NCBI GenBank assembly: GCA_014728565.1
Contig: WJLK01000043.1
Span: 1 to 15,276, forward strand
DNA from: Candidatus Pacearchaeota archaeon
GTDB lineage: Archaea > Nanobdellota > Nanobdellia > Pacearchaeales > GW2011-AR1
Direction: 5' to 3'
Length of the DNA stretch: 15,276 nt
Part shown: positions 1 through 6,466 of the stretch, one piece after another
Layout of the letters: each line of letters opens with the position of its first letter
Numbering within the stretch: position 1 is the stretch's first letter
Position numbers and translations under genes: made by a program
Notes under the pieces: generated by a model
What the model was told of the DNA's origin: nothing
The model's database searches: none
The model's input: the letters and a program-made list of their open reading frames with translations, nothing else

Positions 1-107
1 GTATACAGAATTCTGTGATTTAATTTTTTATTTAATCTCTGATACAGGTCCTCATTACACTTTGATAGAAATCTCATTGATTTTTTGCTTAATTTTAATT
101 CAAGCAT
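1..107 (-). CDS. RelE-like toxin, 5' part only (runs off window edge)
   Basis: Thirty-five codons are visible on the minus strand, starting at an ATG at 107 that overlaps the antitoxin stop codon by 8 nt. The start reads MLELKLSKKSMRFLSKCNED, followed by a basic helix with LNKKLN. The pattern of a short beta strand (xELKLSKKS), a phenylalanine-leucine helix and a lysine-rich second helix is typical of the N-terminus of archaeal RelE/ParE-fold mRNA interferases. The position directly behind a RelB-like antitoxin, with translational coupling, supports this. The catalytic C-terminal half lies outside the window, so activity cannot be judged. Family membership is inferred from the N-terminal pattern and gene order only. 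Confidence 0.6.
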   Translation of the reverse strand, partial: MLELKLSKKSMRFLSKCNEDLYQRLNKKLNHRILY

Positions 108-303
108 TTTTAGCCCTCTCTCTTTCTACATCTTCAAGAGAGAAGGTTTCTCCTCTTTCTAATTCATTTAAACTTTCTTCATGCCTACTTTCTTCTTCAT
201 CTGTTAATATTGAATCTATATCCGCCATATTCTTCTTTATTATATTAACATCTATTCTAAGTTGTTTTATTTCTTTCATTATGTCTTTTATTGTGGGCTC
301 CAC
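100..303 (-). CDS. RelB-like antitoxin, small acidic protein
   Basis: A 67-residue protein starting at a GTG codon (303). It begins EPTIKDIMKEIKQLRIDVN, a helical N-terminus, and ends in an acidic segment with NELERGETFSLEDVERER. That tail has the pattern of archaeal RelB-type antitoxins, whose C-terminus wraps around the toxin. A TATA-like element at 325-333 lies about 26 nt upstream of the GTG, which fits a leaderless start. The gene overlaps the downstream toxin frame by 8 nt, so the two would be co-translated. No DNA-binding domain is obvious in such a short protein. The antitoxin call rests on the tail pattern and on the RelE-like partner. Confidence 0.6.
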   Translation of the reverse strand: MEPTIKDIMKEIKQLRIDVNIIKKNMADIDSILTDEEESRHEESLNELERGETFSLEDVERERAKNA

Positions 304-324
304 TTCTAATAAAAAAATATGAAG

Positions 325-333
325 TATATAATA
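325..333 (-). promoter_or_regulatory. TATA element of the RelB/RelE-like operon
   Basis: On the minus strand the sequence reads TATTATATA, centred about 26 nt upstream of the GTG at 303. This is the distance expected between an archaeal TATA box and the transcription start of a leaderless message. Confidence 0.4.
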
Positions 334-369
334 TTTTCTATGGCTTAACTACTCTGAATCTTCCCTGTT

Positions 370-1503
370 TCATATTCCTAAAAATTCAATTATCTCTCTT
401 TTGCTGTTTTTAATAACAAAACTTCCTCCAGTAACTCCTCCAATTCTGTCGAATCTTGTTTTTCCAAATGTGACTGTGTCAAACTCATTATTCATAATAT
501 ATTCTCTTAAATCATCTGTATCTGTACTTGCTGTTTCCTGAATTGCCTCAAGCAGAATTTTAACAGCATCATAACTATTAGATGCTGAAAAAACAGGGTC
601 TTTTCCAAAACGATTTCTGTATTTTTCAACAAAGTTCTGGTCAACATCAGCAGGAGAGACAAAAAAGACATTGTTTATTAATTGCTGATAATCCTGTTTT
701 TTTGTAAATTCTTCAAAAGACTCTGTTGAGTATAGAATTGATTTAGGATAAAGTTCTTTTCTCTGTTTTAAAAATAGGAACTGGCTTGATTCATCGTTTA
801 AACCAAAAATTATTACATCTGGTTTTAGTCTCTTTATCTTACTAAGTTCTGTTCTAAAATCTGTTTCTTTGGAAGTGACTTTTACATTCTTTATTATATC
901 AAGATCATCTGAATCTTTAATTTTATTTGCAATATCCTGCCAAAAAGGGTCATTTCCAAAAAATAAGACTACTTTTTTTTGATTAGTATTTGAGAGATGT
1001 TCTGCTAGTGCTTTTGCTTCTTCATCACTCCGATACCAGGTTGAAAATACATTTTTATAATTTTCACTACTTTTAATTGCATTAATAGAAGCACTTGGAG
1101 TGATCATTAAAATATCATGTTCATCTGATAGAGGTGCTGCACCACCATAAGTATCTAACCAGGTAGGACCAAGAATAACATCAACACTATCAAAATTTAT
1201 CAGCTTATTAACTGCATTAACTGTTTTTACACCATCACTCTGGATATCCTCATTGATTAACTCTATTTTTCTTCCATGTATCCCCTCTCTTTCATTAATT
1301 TCTTCTATTGCAAGTTTTGCTCCATTCATATCTGCATCACCCCACTCAGCAGCATAACCTGTTAAGCCAAATGCACCTCCAATTTTAATAGGCTCTTTAT
1401 CTTGAAATATAACCATTCCAGTTAACACAAGATTAAAACTCAGAGATATAACTAATATTATCAAAACTACCCACATTTTTATAACATTAGTATCTAAGCT
1501 CAT
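370..1503 (-). CDS. SBP1: membrane-anchored ABC-type substrate-binding protein (LivK-like)
   Basis: A protein of 377 residues from the ATG at 1503. The frame is open further upstream, but that part overlaps the preceding gene and lacks family similarity. The ATG at 1503 follows the upstream stop after 1 nt and puts the membrane segment at residues 9-31. The N-terminus is cytoplasmic; the TM ends in LTGM (T28, G29). The rest is a Peripla_BP_6 fold outside the cell: IGGAFGLTGYAAEWGDADMN, then NGAKLAIEEIN..GIHGRKIEL, the linker AVNKLINFDSVDVILGPTW and the pocket strand ITPSAS. The GPT and PSAS motifs match the amino-acid-binding pocket of LivJ/LivK relatives. There is no lipobox cysteine, so anchoring is by the uncleaved helix. 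It is co-transcribed with the small protein before it and divergent from Lrp1. Ligand unknown; amino acid is a guess. Confidence 0.88.
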   Translation of the reverse strand: MSLDTNVIKMWVVLIILVISLSFNLVLTGMVIFQDKEPIKIGGAFGLTGYAAEWGDADMNGAKLAIEEINEREGIHGRKIELINEDIQSDGVKTVNAVNKLINFDSVDVILGPTWLDTYGGAAPLSDEHDILMITPSASINAIKSSENYKNVFSTWYRSDEEAKALAEHLSNTNQKKVVLFFGNDPFWQDIANKIKDSDDLDIIKNVKVTSKETDFRTELSKIKRLKPDVIIFGLNDESSQFLFLKQRKELYPKSILYSTESFEEFTKKQDYQQLINNVFFVSPADVDQNFVEKYRNRFGKDPVFSASNSYDAVKILLEAIQETASTDTDDLREYIMNNEFDTVTFGKTRFDRIGGVTGGSFVIKNSKREIIEFLGI

Positions 1504-1504
1504 T

Positions 1505-1840
1505 TTATTTAGAAACCTGATAATCCAGTAATTTAGTAATAGTATAATCTGGAATCTCATTACCATTAACATCAACCAGGTAAGTATCTCTATCCTGTCC
1601 TACGATATTTCCCTCACATAAGTCTGGAATTTCACAAACATTTTCCAGAATAATTGGTTTTTCAGATTCTTTTCTAGATGAACAAGATCTTCCATCTCCT
1701 GTTGATGTATAATTCCTTATTATTGATTCATTCTCTGGAATAAATCCTGTGTAAACTCCAAGTTCATTTAGAGCTAAAAGTCCTGCAAATGCTAGGCTAA
1801 CTAGTCCTGCTCCGACAAGTGAATTTTTTATTCTCTTCAT
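1505..1840 (-). CDS. Small exported or anchored protein with a Ca-loop-like motif
   Basis: A protein of 111 residues that I do not recognise. Residues 1-27 are a basic start (MKRIKN) and a hydrophobic helix, followed by YTGF at 30-33, the same juxtamembrane TG signature seen in the neighbouring SBPs. The outer part has three cysteines (53, 69, 75); 69 and 75 could form a disulfide in the loop CEIPDLC. Residues 90-99 read DVNGNEIPDY, close to the D-x-[DN]-G-[DN]-x-I-P-D calcium loops of dockerin-like and thrombospondin-3-like repeats, though only one copy is present. It is the first gene of a two-gene operon with SBP1 (1 nt gap), so it probably works with that receptor, for example as an accessory subunit. 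A TATA-like element at 1862-1870 sits 26 nt from the ATG. Confidence 0.7.
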   Translation of the reverse strand: MKRIKNSLVGAGLVSLAFAGLLALNELGVYTGFIPENESIIRNYTSTGDGRSCSSRKESEKPIILENVCEIPDLCEGNIVGQDRDTYLVDVNGNEIPDYTITKLLDYQVSK

Positions 1841-1861
1841 TTTTATCTTCTTATAAACTTA

Positions 1862-1870
1862 ATTTATAAC
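1862..1870 (-). promoter_or_regulatory. TATA element of the small protein/SBP1 operon
   Basis: The minus strand reads GTTATAAATT, centred about 26 nt upstream of the ATG at 1840. The spacing fits a leaderless transcript. A second AT-rich stretch at 1850-1857 is too close to the start to serve as the TATA box. Confidence 0.45.
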
Positions 1871-1879
1871 GAGATATTA

Positions 1880-1898
1880 TTATCTTATATAAAAATAA
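1880..1898. promoter_or_regulatory. Distal copy of the Lrp1 operator-like palindrome
   Basis: TTATCTTATATAAAAATAA is a near-copy of the perfect palindrome at 1943-1960 (one substitution and one inserted A). Its TTAT/ATAA centre at 1888/1889 is exactly 63 bp from the centre of the other copy (1951/1952), six turns at 10.5 bp. It lies just upstream of the minus-strand TATA element of the SBP1 operon. Binding by Lrp1 is inference, and AT-rich DNA makes chance similarity easier. Confidence 0.4.
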
Positions 1899-1924
1899 TC
1901 CATATATTTTTTTACAAAAACGCA

Positions 1925-1936
1925 ATATTTATATAC
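1925..1936 (+). promoter_or_regulatory. TATA element of lrp1
   Basis: AATATTTATATA is centred about 29 nt upstream of the ATG at 1960, as expected for an archaeal promoter giving a leaderless or nearly leaderless message. No Shine-Dalgarno sequence precedes the ATG. Confidence 0.45.
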
Positions 1937-1942
1937 TAAAAT

Positions 1943-1960
1943 TTATTTTATATAAAATAA
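1943..1960. promoter_or_regulatory. 18-bp perfect palindrome over the lrp1 start, likely operator
   Basis: TTATTTTATATAAAATAA equals its own reverse complement over all 18 bases and ends on the first base of the lrp1 ATG. It therefore covers the expected transcription start, the position of a repressor site. Lrp/AsnC proteins bind AT-rich palindromes and often regulate their own gene, so autoregulation is the simplest reading. The palindrome itself contains a TATATA core, so a promoter role cannot be excluded. Confidence 0.5.
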
Positions 1961-2931
1961 TGAAACTAGATGCTTATGACAAAAAGATACTAGAAATCCT
2001 GCTGGGGAATTCACGAGAGCCGATTAGTAGTATCTCTAAGAAAATAAGATTAAGAAGAGAGAACACTAACTATAGGATTAACAGACTTCTAAAAAAGAGA
2101 ATAATTAAAGGTTTTAATACAATATTTAACAACGAACTTCTGAATATGGACCATTACGGTGTTTTTTTAGAAATGAGAAATTTAAATGCAGAAACTGAAA
2201 CTAAAATTCTTCAGATACTAGAGAAAGATCCATATGTAACCTGGATGGGAGTTAGTGCAGGTAAGTGGAGTATTGTCTTTGATTTAATGGCTCCGAGGAA
2301 TAAGGACCTAGATAAGATTCTCAGAGCTATGTTAGATAAATTAGGAGACTTTGTTATAAACTATGTTGCACAAAAAATTTATGATGCAGAACACTATCAG
2401 CAGAAAATCATAGGTTTAAGATATGTTCCAAAAAAACAGCCAGATAAAAAGCCAAAAATCAAATTAGATAAGATTGATTGGAAAATAATAACTCTGTTAA
2501 ATCAGAACTCTAGGACAAGCTATGTTGATATTGCTGTAAAAACAAAACTTACACCTAATGCTATAACTAATAGAATAAAAAATCTTGAAAAAGCAGGTTA
2601 TATCTATGGATATTCTATAACTATTGACTGGAAAAAGTTTGGTTATGAGTGGTATGGAATTCAGTTTAAAACTAATAAATTTGATAAAAAAACAGAAGAA
2701 AAAATAACTGAATATCTGAGAAACCATCCTAGATTAATATTCTCCTATAAGTATGTTGGAGGAGCCTGGGATTATGATGTTGGAATAATTGTAAAAAACT
2801 CAAATGAAATCAGAGATTTCATTAATGAGTTTAGGTCAGTATTTTCAAAGGAAATCCGAATAACTGATGTATTTATAGTTCTAGATCAATTGACAATGTA
2901 TGAACTTCCAAAAGGAATTTTAGATAGTTAA
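1960..2931 (+). CDS. Lrp1: double-length Lrp/AsnC-family transcription regulator
   Basis: A protein of 323 residues, twice the usual ~150 of Lrp/AsnC. It has two tandem modules: HTH 1 at 4-56 (LDAYDKKILEILLGNSREPI, recognition part RRENTNYRINRLLKKRIIKG), a RAM-like ligand/oligomerisation domain at about 65-150, then HTH 2 at 168-224 (LDKIDWKIITLLNQNSRTSY, NAITNRIKNLEKAGYI) and a second RAM-like domain at about 230-315 containing GGAWDYDV. RAM domains of this family bind amino acids. It is divergent from the small protein/SBP1 operon across 119 bp holding two related palindromes, so it probably senses the ligand captured by SBP1 and controls both directions. Its stop codon overlaps that of SBP2 by 4 nt (tail to tail). 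Family is clear; the ligand is not. Confidence 0.88.
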   Translation: MKLDAYDKKILEILLGNSREPISSISKKIRLRRENTNYRINRLLKKRIIKGFNTIFNNELLNMDHYGVFLEMRNLNAETETKILQILEKDPYVTWMGVSAGKWSIVFDLMAPRNKDLDKILRAMLDKLGDFVINYVAQKIYDAEHYQQKIIGLRYVPKKQPDKKPKIKLDKIDWKIITLLNQNSRTSYVDIAVKTKLTPNAITNRIKNLEKAGYIYGYSITIDWKKFGYEWYGIQFKTNKFDKKTEEKITEYLRNHPRLIFSYKYVGGAWDYDVGIIVKNSNEIRDFINEFRSVFSKEIRITDVFIVLDQLTMYELPKGILDS

Positions 2932-4031
2932 CCAAACCTTCTCAACTCTCTATCTCTAATCCTGAACAACTCAACATCCCTGTTTTTTCTGTCTCCTGTG
3001 GAATCAAACTCTATAAAACCCGAAGCACCAGTATACTCAATATCTAGCAACTCCCTGACAATATCCTTATTATTTCTGCTCTTTAAGATTTTAATAATCT
3101 GAATAGCATCATAAGCAACATCAGCTCCTACTCCTGGTTCCTCTCCATATTCCTGCTTATATAAATTAACAAAATCCTGAGAAGGCTTTGCATATTGAGG
3201 AACAATTACATTTTCACAATTTTTTCCACAGGTTTTTAGAATATTGGGATCATTTATCCAAGTGGTTGTTGCAATTTCAGCATAAGAATCAATTCCCAGT
3301 TCTTTTAGCTGCTTAAAAATAAGAGGATATTTTTGTTCATAACAAGCCAGATAAATAAAATCAGGCTTGAATTTTTTTATTTTAATAAGCTGAGTTTTAA
3401 AATCAGAATCCTCTCTGTTTGCCTTTAAAACAATAACCTCTCCTGGAAAATTATCCTTAAAAGATTTAACAAGAGATTCCTCCCAGACTGAAATTGTCTG
3501 TAAGATTGCTACTTTTTCATAACCTTTATCCTCAGCATAATTAACTAAAGCTTTAACTTCAATTTCATCACTTGGCCATGTCCTAAAAAGATAATTACTT
3601 TCCTTAGTAATTCCTGCACTTCCACAACTAATGCATATTGTTGGAATCTTATTCTGGTTAATTATTTCAATACTTGCCATAGTATCTTCTGAAAATTCAG
3701 TTAACAGTATATCAATTTTATCTAAATTAACAAGCTTATTTACAGCAGAAGGAGCATTACTAGAAATGCCTGAAAAATCCTCAATAATTAATTCTAATTC
3801 ATTGTTGTTTGCCAGTACTAAGGATTTTTTAATAATATCTCCAAAATAAGCATCCTGCCCAGACAGAGTCAGAATTGCTCCAACTCTTAGTTTATCATCT
3901 TCATGATCAACAGCTCTTCCTGTAATCTGATAACCAATAATAAAAAAGCTTATAGCTATTAAAGCAATAACCAAGATTATCAATGCTAATAGATATCTTC
4001 TGTTTTTTCTATCTACAGAGTTATTTGCCAT
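2928..4031 (-). CDS. SBP2: membrane-anchored substrate-binding protein, shortened lobe 1
   Basis: A protein of 367 residues with a basic start, one TM helix (13-33) and ITGRAV at 36-41, followed by an extracellular Peripla_BP_6-type two-lobe fold. Recognisable parts are LRVGAILTLSGQDAYFG, PSAVNKLVNLDKIDILLTEF, DFKTQLIKIKKFKPDFIYL and YDAIQIIKIL. Compared with the other four SBPs it lacks most of the NGA..AIEEIN..GI.G stretch after the first pocket loop: KKSLVLANNNELELIIEDF replaces it. The pocket motif GPT is TEF here and PSAS is SCGS, with two further cysteines in CGKNC. A ligand unlike that of SBP1 or SBP4 is likely. Divergent from Lrp2 across a long 280-bp gap. The ATG at 4031 has a TATA-like element 25 nt upstream. 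Confidence 0.85.
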   Translation of the reverse strand: MANNSVDRKNRRYLLALIILVIALIAISFFIIGYQITGRAVDHEDDKLRVGAILTLSGQDAYFGDIIKKSLVLANNNELELIIEDFSGISSNAPSAVNKLVNLDKIDILLTEFSEDTMASIEIINQNKIPTICISCGSAGITKESNYLFRTWPSDEIEVKALVNYAEDKGYEKVAILQTISVWEESLVKSFKDNFPGEVIVLKANREDSDFKTQLIKIKKFKPDFIYLACYEQKYPLIFKQLKELGIDSYAEIATTTWINDPNILKTCGKNCENVIVPQYAKPSQDFVNLYKQEYGEEPGVGADVAYDAIQIIKILKSRNNKDIVRELLDIEYTGASGFIEFDSTGDRKNRDVELFRIRDRELRRFG

Positions 4032-4050
4032 AACCCGCGATATTTTTAGA

Positions 4051-4060
4051 AATATAATAA
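4051..4060 (-). promoter_or_regulatory. TATA element of SBP2
   Basis: The minus strand reads TTATTATATT, about 25 nt upstream of the ATG at 4031. This is consistent with a leaderless message like that of the neighbours. Confidence 0.4.
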
Positions 4061-4094
4061 TTCTTTTATCAAAAAATAATCAATATAGCAAAAA

Positions 4095-4126
4095 ATTTAT
4101 AAATAATTGTTAATAGAATAAACAAT
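4095..4126 (+). promoter_or_regulatory. Promoter with inverted-repeat operator in the SBP2/lrp2 gap
   Basis: ATTTATAAAT (4095-4104) is a symmetric TATA element identical to the one between SBP5 and TrmB3. Directly downstream ATTGTT (4106-4111) and AACAAT (4121-4126) form a 6-bp inverted repeat with a 9-nt spacer, between the TATA box and the predicted start near 4125. It probably drives lrp2 through a leader of about 187 nt. An ATG at 4125 opens a frame of only 8 codons (MRKMKLFT). The rest of the gap, 4127-4311, has no gene I can support; a second weak TATA-like run lies at 4245-4254. Confidence 0.4.
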
Positions 4127-4311
4127 GAGAAAAATGAAACTTTTTACTTAAATATTGAGGTATTAACTGATAATGTTAAAAATAATTATGATTTGTAGAA
4201 GATTAGCATACAGAAACAGCAGACCTATAGATGTAGGTAAAAAAATTATAAAAAGGAGAAAGGCTCTTTTCCCAAACTTGAAATTAGAGATATCTGATCC
4301 TAATAGATGCA

Positions 4312-5259
4312 ATGAAACTAGATAAAAAAGACCAGCAGATACTAGGAATTCTAGACTGGAATGCAAGAACACTTGTAACAAAGATAGCTAAGCTCACTAG
4401 GTTAAACAAAGATGTAGTCAGATATAGAATCAAGAATTTAGAGAAAAAAGGAATTATTAATGGTTATTATGCTCTGATTAACACTCACAAACTAGGTTAC
4501 ATGACTGTTAGAATTTATTTTGATCTGATTAATATTAATAAAAATATTGAGGAAAGATTAATTAATTATCTAGATAAGAAATTTAGAGCATCTTATATTT
4601 TTACAATTGATGGCGAGTATCAGCTTGGAATTATTAGCTGGGAAAAATCTGTTTTTAAGTTAAATGAAAAATTAAAAAACCTAAAAAATAATTTTGGAAA
4701 TCATATTAACAAAGAGGTTTTGTCAATATTTACAATATTAAATCACTATCAAAGAAAAATATTTGAAACAAGCAAGGAGGAAATTTCCTTAAAAGAAGAG
4801 AAAATACTGGAATTAAAAACTACAGATATAAAAATTTTAAAAGAATTATCAAAAAATGCAAGAATAAGTTCTATGGAACTTCATAAAAAACTTAAAATTC
4901 CGCAAACTACTATTATCCATAGAATAAGAGAGCTAGAAAAAAGCAGGATAATTTTAGGATATCGAGCTAAAATTAATATTGAAAAACTAGGTTATGAAAA
5001 CTTTTTCTTAGAGGTTTATACAGAAAAAGGCAGAAGCTTGAATGAGATTGAAAGCTATTCAAAAAATCATAAAAACTGTATTTATACTGATTATGTTTTT
5101 CCAGGAGCTGATATTGAGATTGAGACAGAATTTCAGAGTAAGTTAGAACTACTTAATTTCATAAAAGAACTTAAAGAAAGATTTAAATTAATAAAGAAGA
5201 TAAAATACTGGTCAACTCTTGATTACAGGAAGATGAGTTATCTGCCTGAAGGTTTATAA
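4312..5259 (+). CDS. Lrp2: double-length Lrp/AsnC-family transcription regulator
   Basis: A protein of 315 residues built like Lrp1: HTH 1 at 4-56 (LDKKDQQILGILDWNARTLV, VVRYRIKNLEKKGIINGYY), RAM-like region at about 63-148, HTH 2 at 171-226 (TDIKILKELSKNARISS, TTIIHRIRELEKSRIILGY), second RAM-like region at about 228-308. Both Lrp1 and Lrp2 end in a short Y.LP.G motif. Divergence between the two is large, so the duplication is old or they came separately. The start at 4312 is fixed by an in-frame stop at 4285 and by the MKLD beginning shared with Lrp1. No clear Shine-Dalgarno or TATA element lies at the usual distance, unlike most genes here, so the message may have a long leader. Convergent with SBP3 (7-nt gap). 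Confidence 0.87.
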   Translation: MKLDKKDQQILGILDWNARTLVTKIAKLTRLNKDVVRYRIKNLEKKGIINGYYALINTHKLGYMTVRIYFDLININKNIEERLINYLDKKFRASYIFTIDGEYQLGIISWEKSVFKLNEKLKNLKNNFGNHINKEVLSIFTILNHYQRKIFETSKEEISLKEEKILELKTTDIKILKELSKNARISSMELHKKLKIPQTTIIHRIRELEKSRIILGYRAKINIEKLGYENFFLEVYTEKGRSLNEIESYSKNHKNCIYTDYVFPGADIEIETEFQSKLELLNFIKELKERFKLIKKIKYWSTLDYRKMSYLPEGL

Positions 5260-5266
5260 AAAATAG

Positions 5267-6376
5267 CTAAAGCTTAAACTCTTTCCATCCATTATCATAC
5301 TGAACTATCGGTAAATCCCTATCTTTATTATGGTATTCATCAAACTCATCAGAAATTTCCTTCTTTATACATTCAACATCTTCTCCGCAAATTTCCATTG
5401 CCTTGCTAAACATTATTACTGAGTCGTATGTATAATAACTATCAGGTCTAGGATTGCTACCAAATCTTTCTTTGTATTCTTGAACAAACCATTCTGGTCC
5501 TTGTAGCTCTGCACCATGATATGAAATTGCATTTGTTGACTGAAGTAATTCAAGATTCCCTTGCATTACAAAGGTTTCAGCTCCTTCTGTTGTAATTAAA
5601 TTATAATTATCCATATCTAATTCAGCCATCTGCTTTAAAATTAAACTTACTTCAACTGGATAAGAATAAATCAAAATTGTATCAACATCTCTATTTTTGA
5701 TTTTTGTTAGAATACTCTTAAAATCTTTTTCTCCAAAATTATAAGTTTCATCAATAACTATCTTACCATCAAATTCATTAAAAAAACTTAATTTAAGATC
5801 TTCATATGAGGAATCTTTTAATCTTATTACTGCTAACTTTTCAGCATTAATTTCATTTGCAGCCTTACCAAAATCTTCTCCAACATTCCTAAAATTCCAT
5901 GAATCTTTATATAAGTATTTTGGATTGTCTTTTTCTGAAAGTAAATATGTCGTAAATGTAAGCATTATTACTTTATTTTTTTCAGTAATAGATTTTGATA
6001 CTAAAGTTAGATATTCCATTGAATTAAGAACAATAGGAACATCTTCTACTTCAATTAAATACTTAACATCACTAACAACAGTTTTTGCATCTCCTTTGTT
6101 GTCTTGAAATATTATGTTTAAATTCTTTCCATTAATTCCTCCATTATTATTAATTTTTTTCTGAGCTAAAACAGCACCGTTTTTATAACCCTTTCCATAT
6201 GCAGCAAGACCTCCTGTCAATGGAAATGTTGCTCCAATTCTTACTTCTTGATCTTTATTATTTAATATTGCAAATCCAGTAAAATTAACAATAGCTATTA
6301 CCAGTATTGCTACTATAATTACCACTAATGAGGTTATACTGATTTTCCATTTATTTCTGCCTTTATTTAATTCCAT
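5267..6376 (-). CDS. SBP3: membrane-anchored substrate-binding protein
   Basis: A protein of 369 residues with a TM helix at 13-33 ending in FTGFAI. Next comes a Peripla_BP_6 fold: VRIGATFPLTGGLAAYGKGY, NGAVLAQKKINNNGGINGK, a divergent linker (VSDVKYLIEVEDVPIVLNSM), DFKSILTKIKNRDVDTILIY and YYTYDSVIMFSKAMEICGED. NSM and TFTTY replace the GPT and PSAS pocket motifs, arguing for a different ligand. CGEDVEC near the C-terminus resembles CGSDRDTDC in SBP5 and may be a disulfide loop. It diverges from TrmB1 over 90 bp; a TATA-like element (6400-6409) is about 28 nt from its ATG. Confidence 0.86.
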   Translation of the reverse strand: MELNKGRNKWKISITSLVVIIVAILVIAIVNFTGFAILNNKDQEVRIGATFPLTGGLAAYGKGYKNGAVLAQKKINNNGGINGKNLNIIFQDNKGDAKTVVSDVKYLIEVEDVPIVLNSMEYLTLVSKSITEKNKVIMLTFTTYLLSEKDNPKYLYKDSWNFRNVGEDFGKAANEINAEKLAVIRLKDSSYEDLKLSFFNEFDGKIVIDETYNFGEKDFKSILTKIKNRDVDTILIYSYPVEVSLILKQMAELDMDNYNLITTEGAETFVMQGNLELLQSTNAISYHGAELQGPEWFVQEYKERFGSNPRPDSYYTYDSVIMFSKAMEICGEDVECIKKEISDEFDEYHNKDRDLPIVQYDNGWKEFKL

Positions 6377-6399
6377 TATATAGATAGTTTCAATAAAGC

Positions 6400-6409
6400 G
6401 TATTTATGA
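6400..6409 (-). promoter_or_regulatory. TATA element of SBP3
   Basis: The minus strand reads TCATAAATAC, centred about 28 nt upstream of the ATG at 6376. A run of five cytosines (6415-6419) lies just beyond it; a similar C-run lies in the SBP5/TrmB3 gap. No strong palindrome was found in this 90-bp region. Confidence 0.4.
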
Positions 6410-6433
6410 ATAATCCCCCACTTAGTGTAGAGT

Positions 6434-6446
6434 AATATTTATAAAG
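6434..6446 (+). promoter_or_regulatory. TATA element of trmB1
   Basis: AATATTTATAAAG is centred about 27 nt upstream of the ATG at 6467, with no Shine-Dalgarno sequence. Leaderless transcription is likely. Confidence 0.5.
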
Positions 6447-6466
6447 CCGAGAATCCTAAGACATCC

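Noticed and set aside
62..322. 86-residue plus-strand frame rich in serine and isoleucine
   Set aside because: Antisense shadow of the RelB-like gene and of the toxin start.
1504..1575. 24-codon N-terminal extension of SBP1
   Set aside because: It overlaps the small-protein gene and would place a second hydrophobic stretch before the membrane helix; the ATG at 1503 gives the form seen in all relatives.
4173..4325. 50-residue plus-strand frame (MLKIIMICRR...) before lrp2
   Set aside because: Basic, low-information sequence that overlaps lrp2; no promoter or ribosome-binding site at its start and no recognisable fold.
4163..4381. 72-residue minus-strand frame with hydrophobic stretches
   Set aside because: It overlaps the lrp2 HTH coding sequence in antisense, and hydrophobic translation is usual for the antisense of AT-rich, lysine-rich genes. 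No promoter supports it.
6377..6466. Possible operators between SBP3 and trmB1 (short CAC/GTG and CTTAG/CTAAG repeats, C-run)
   Set aside because: Arms of 3-5 bp are expected by chance in a region of this size.
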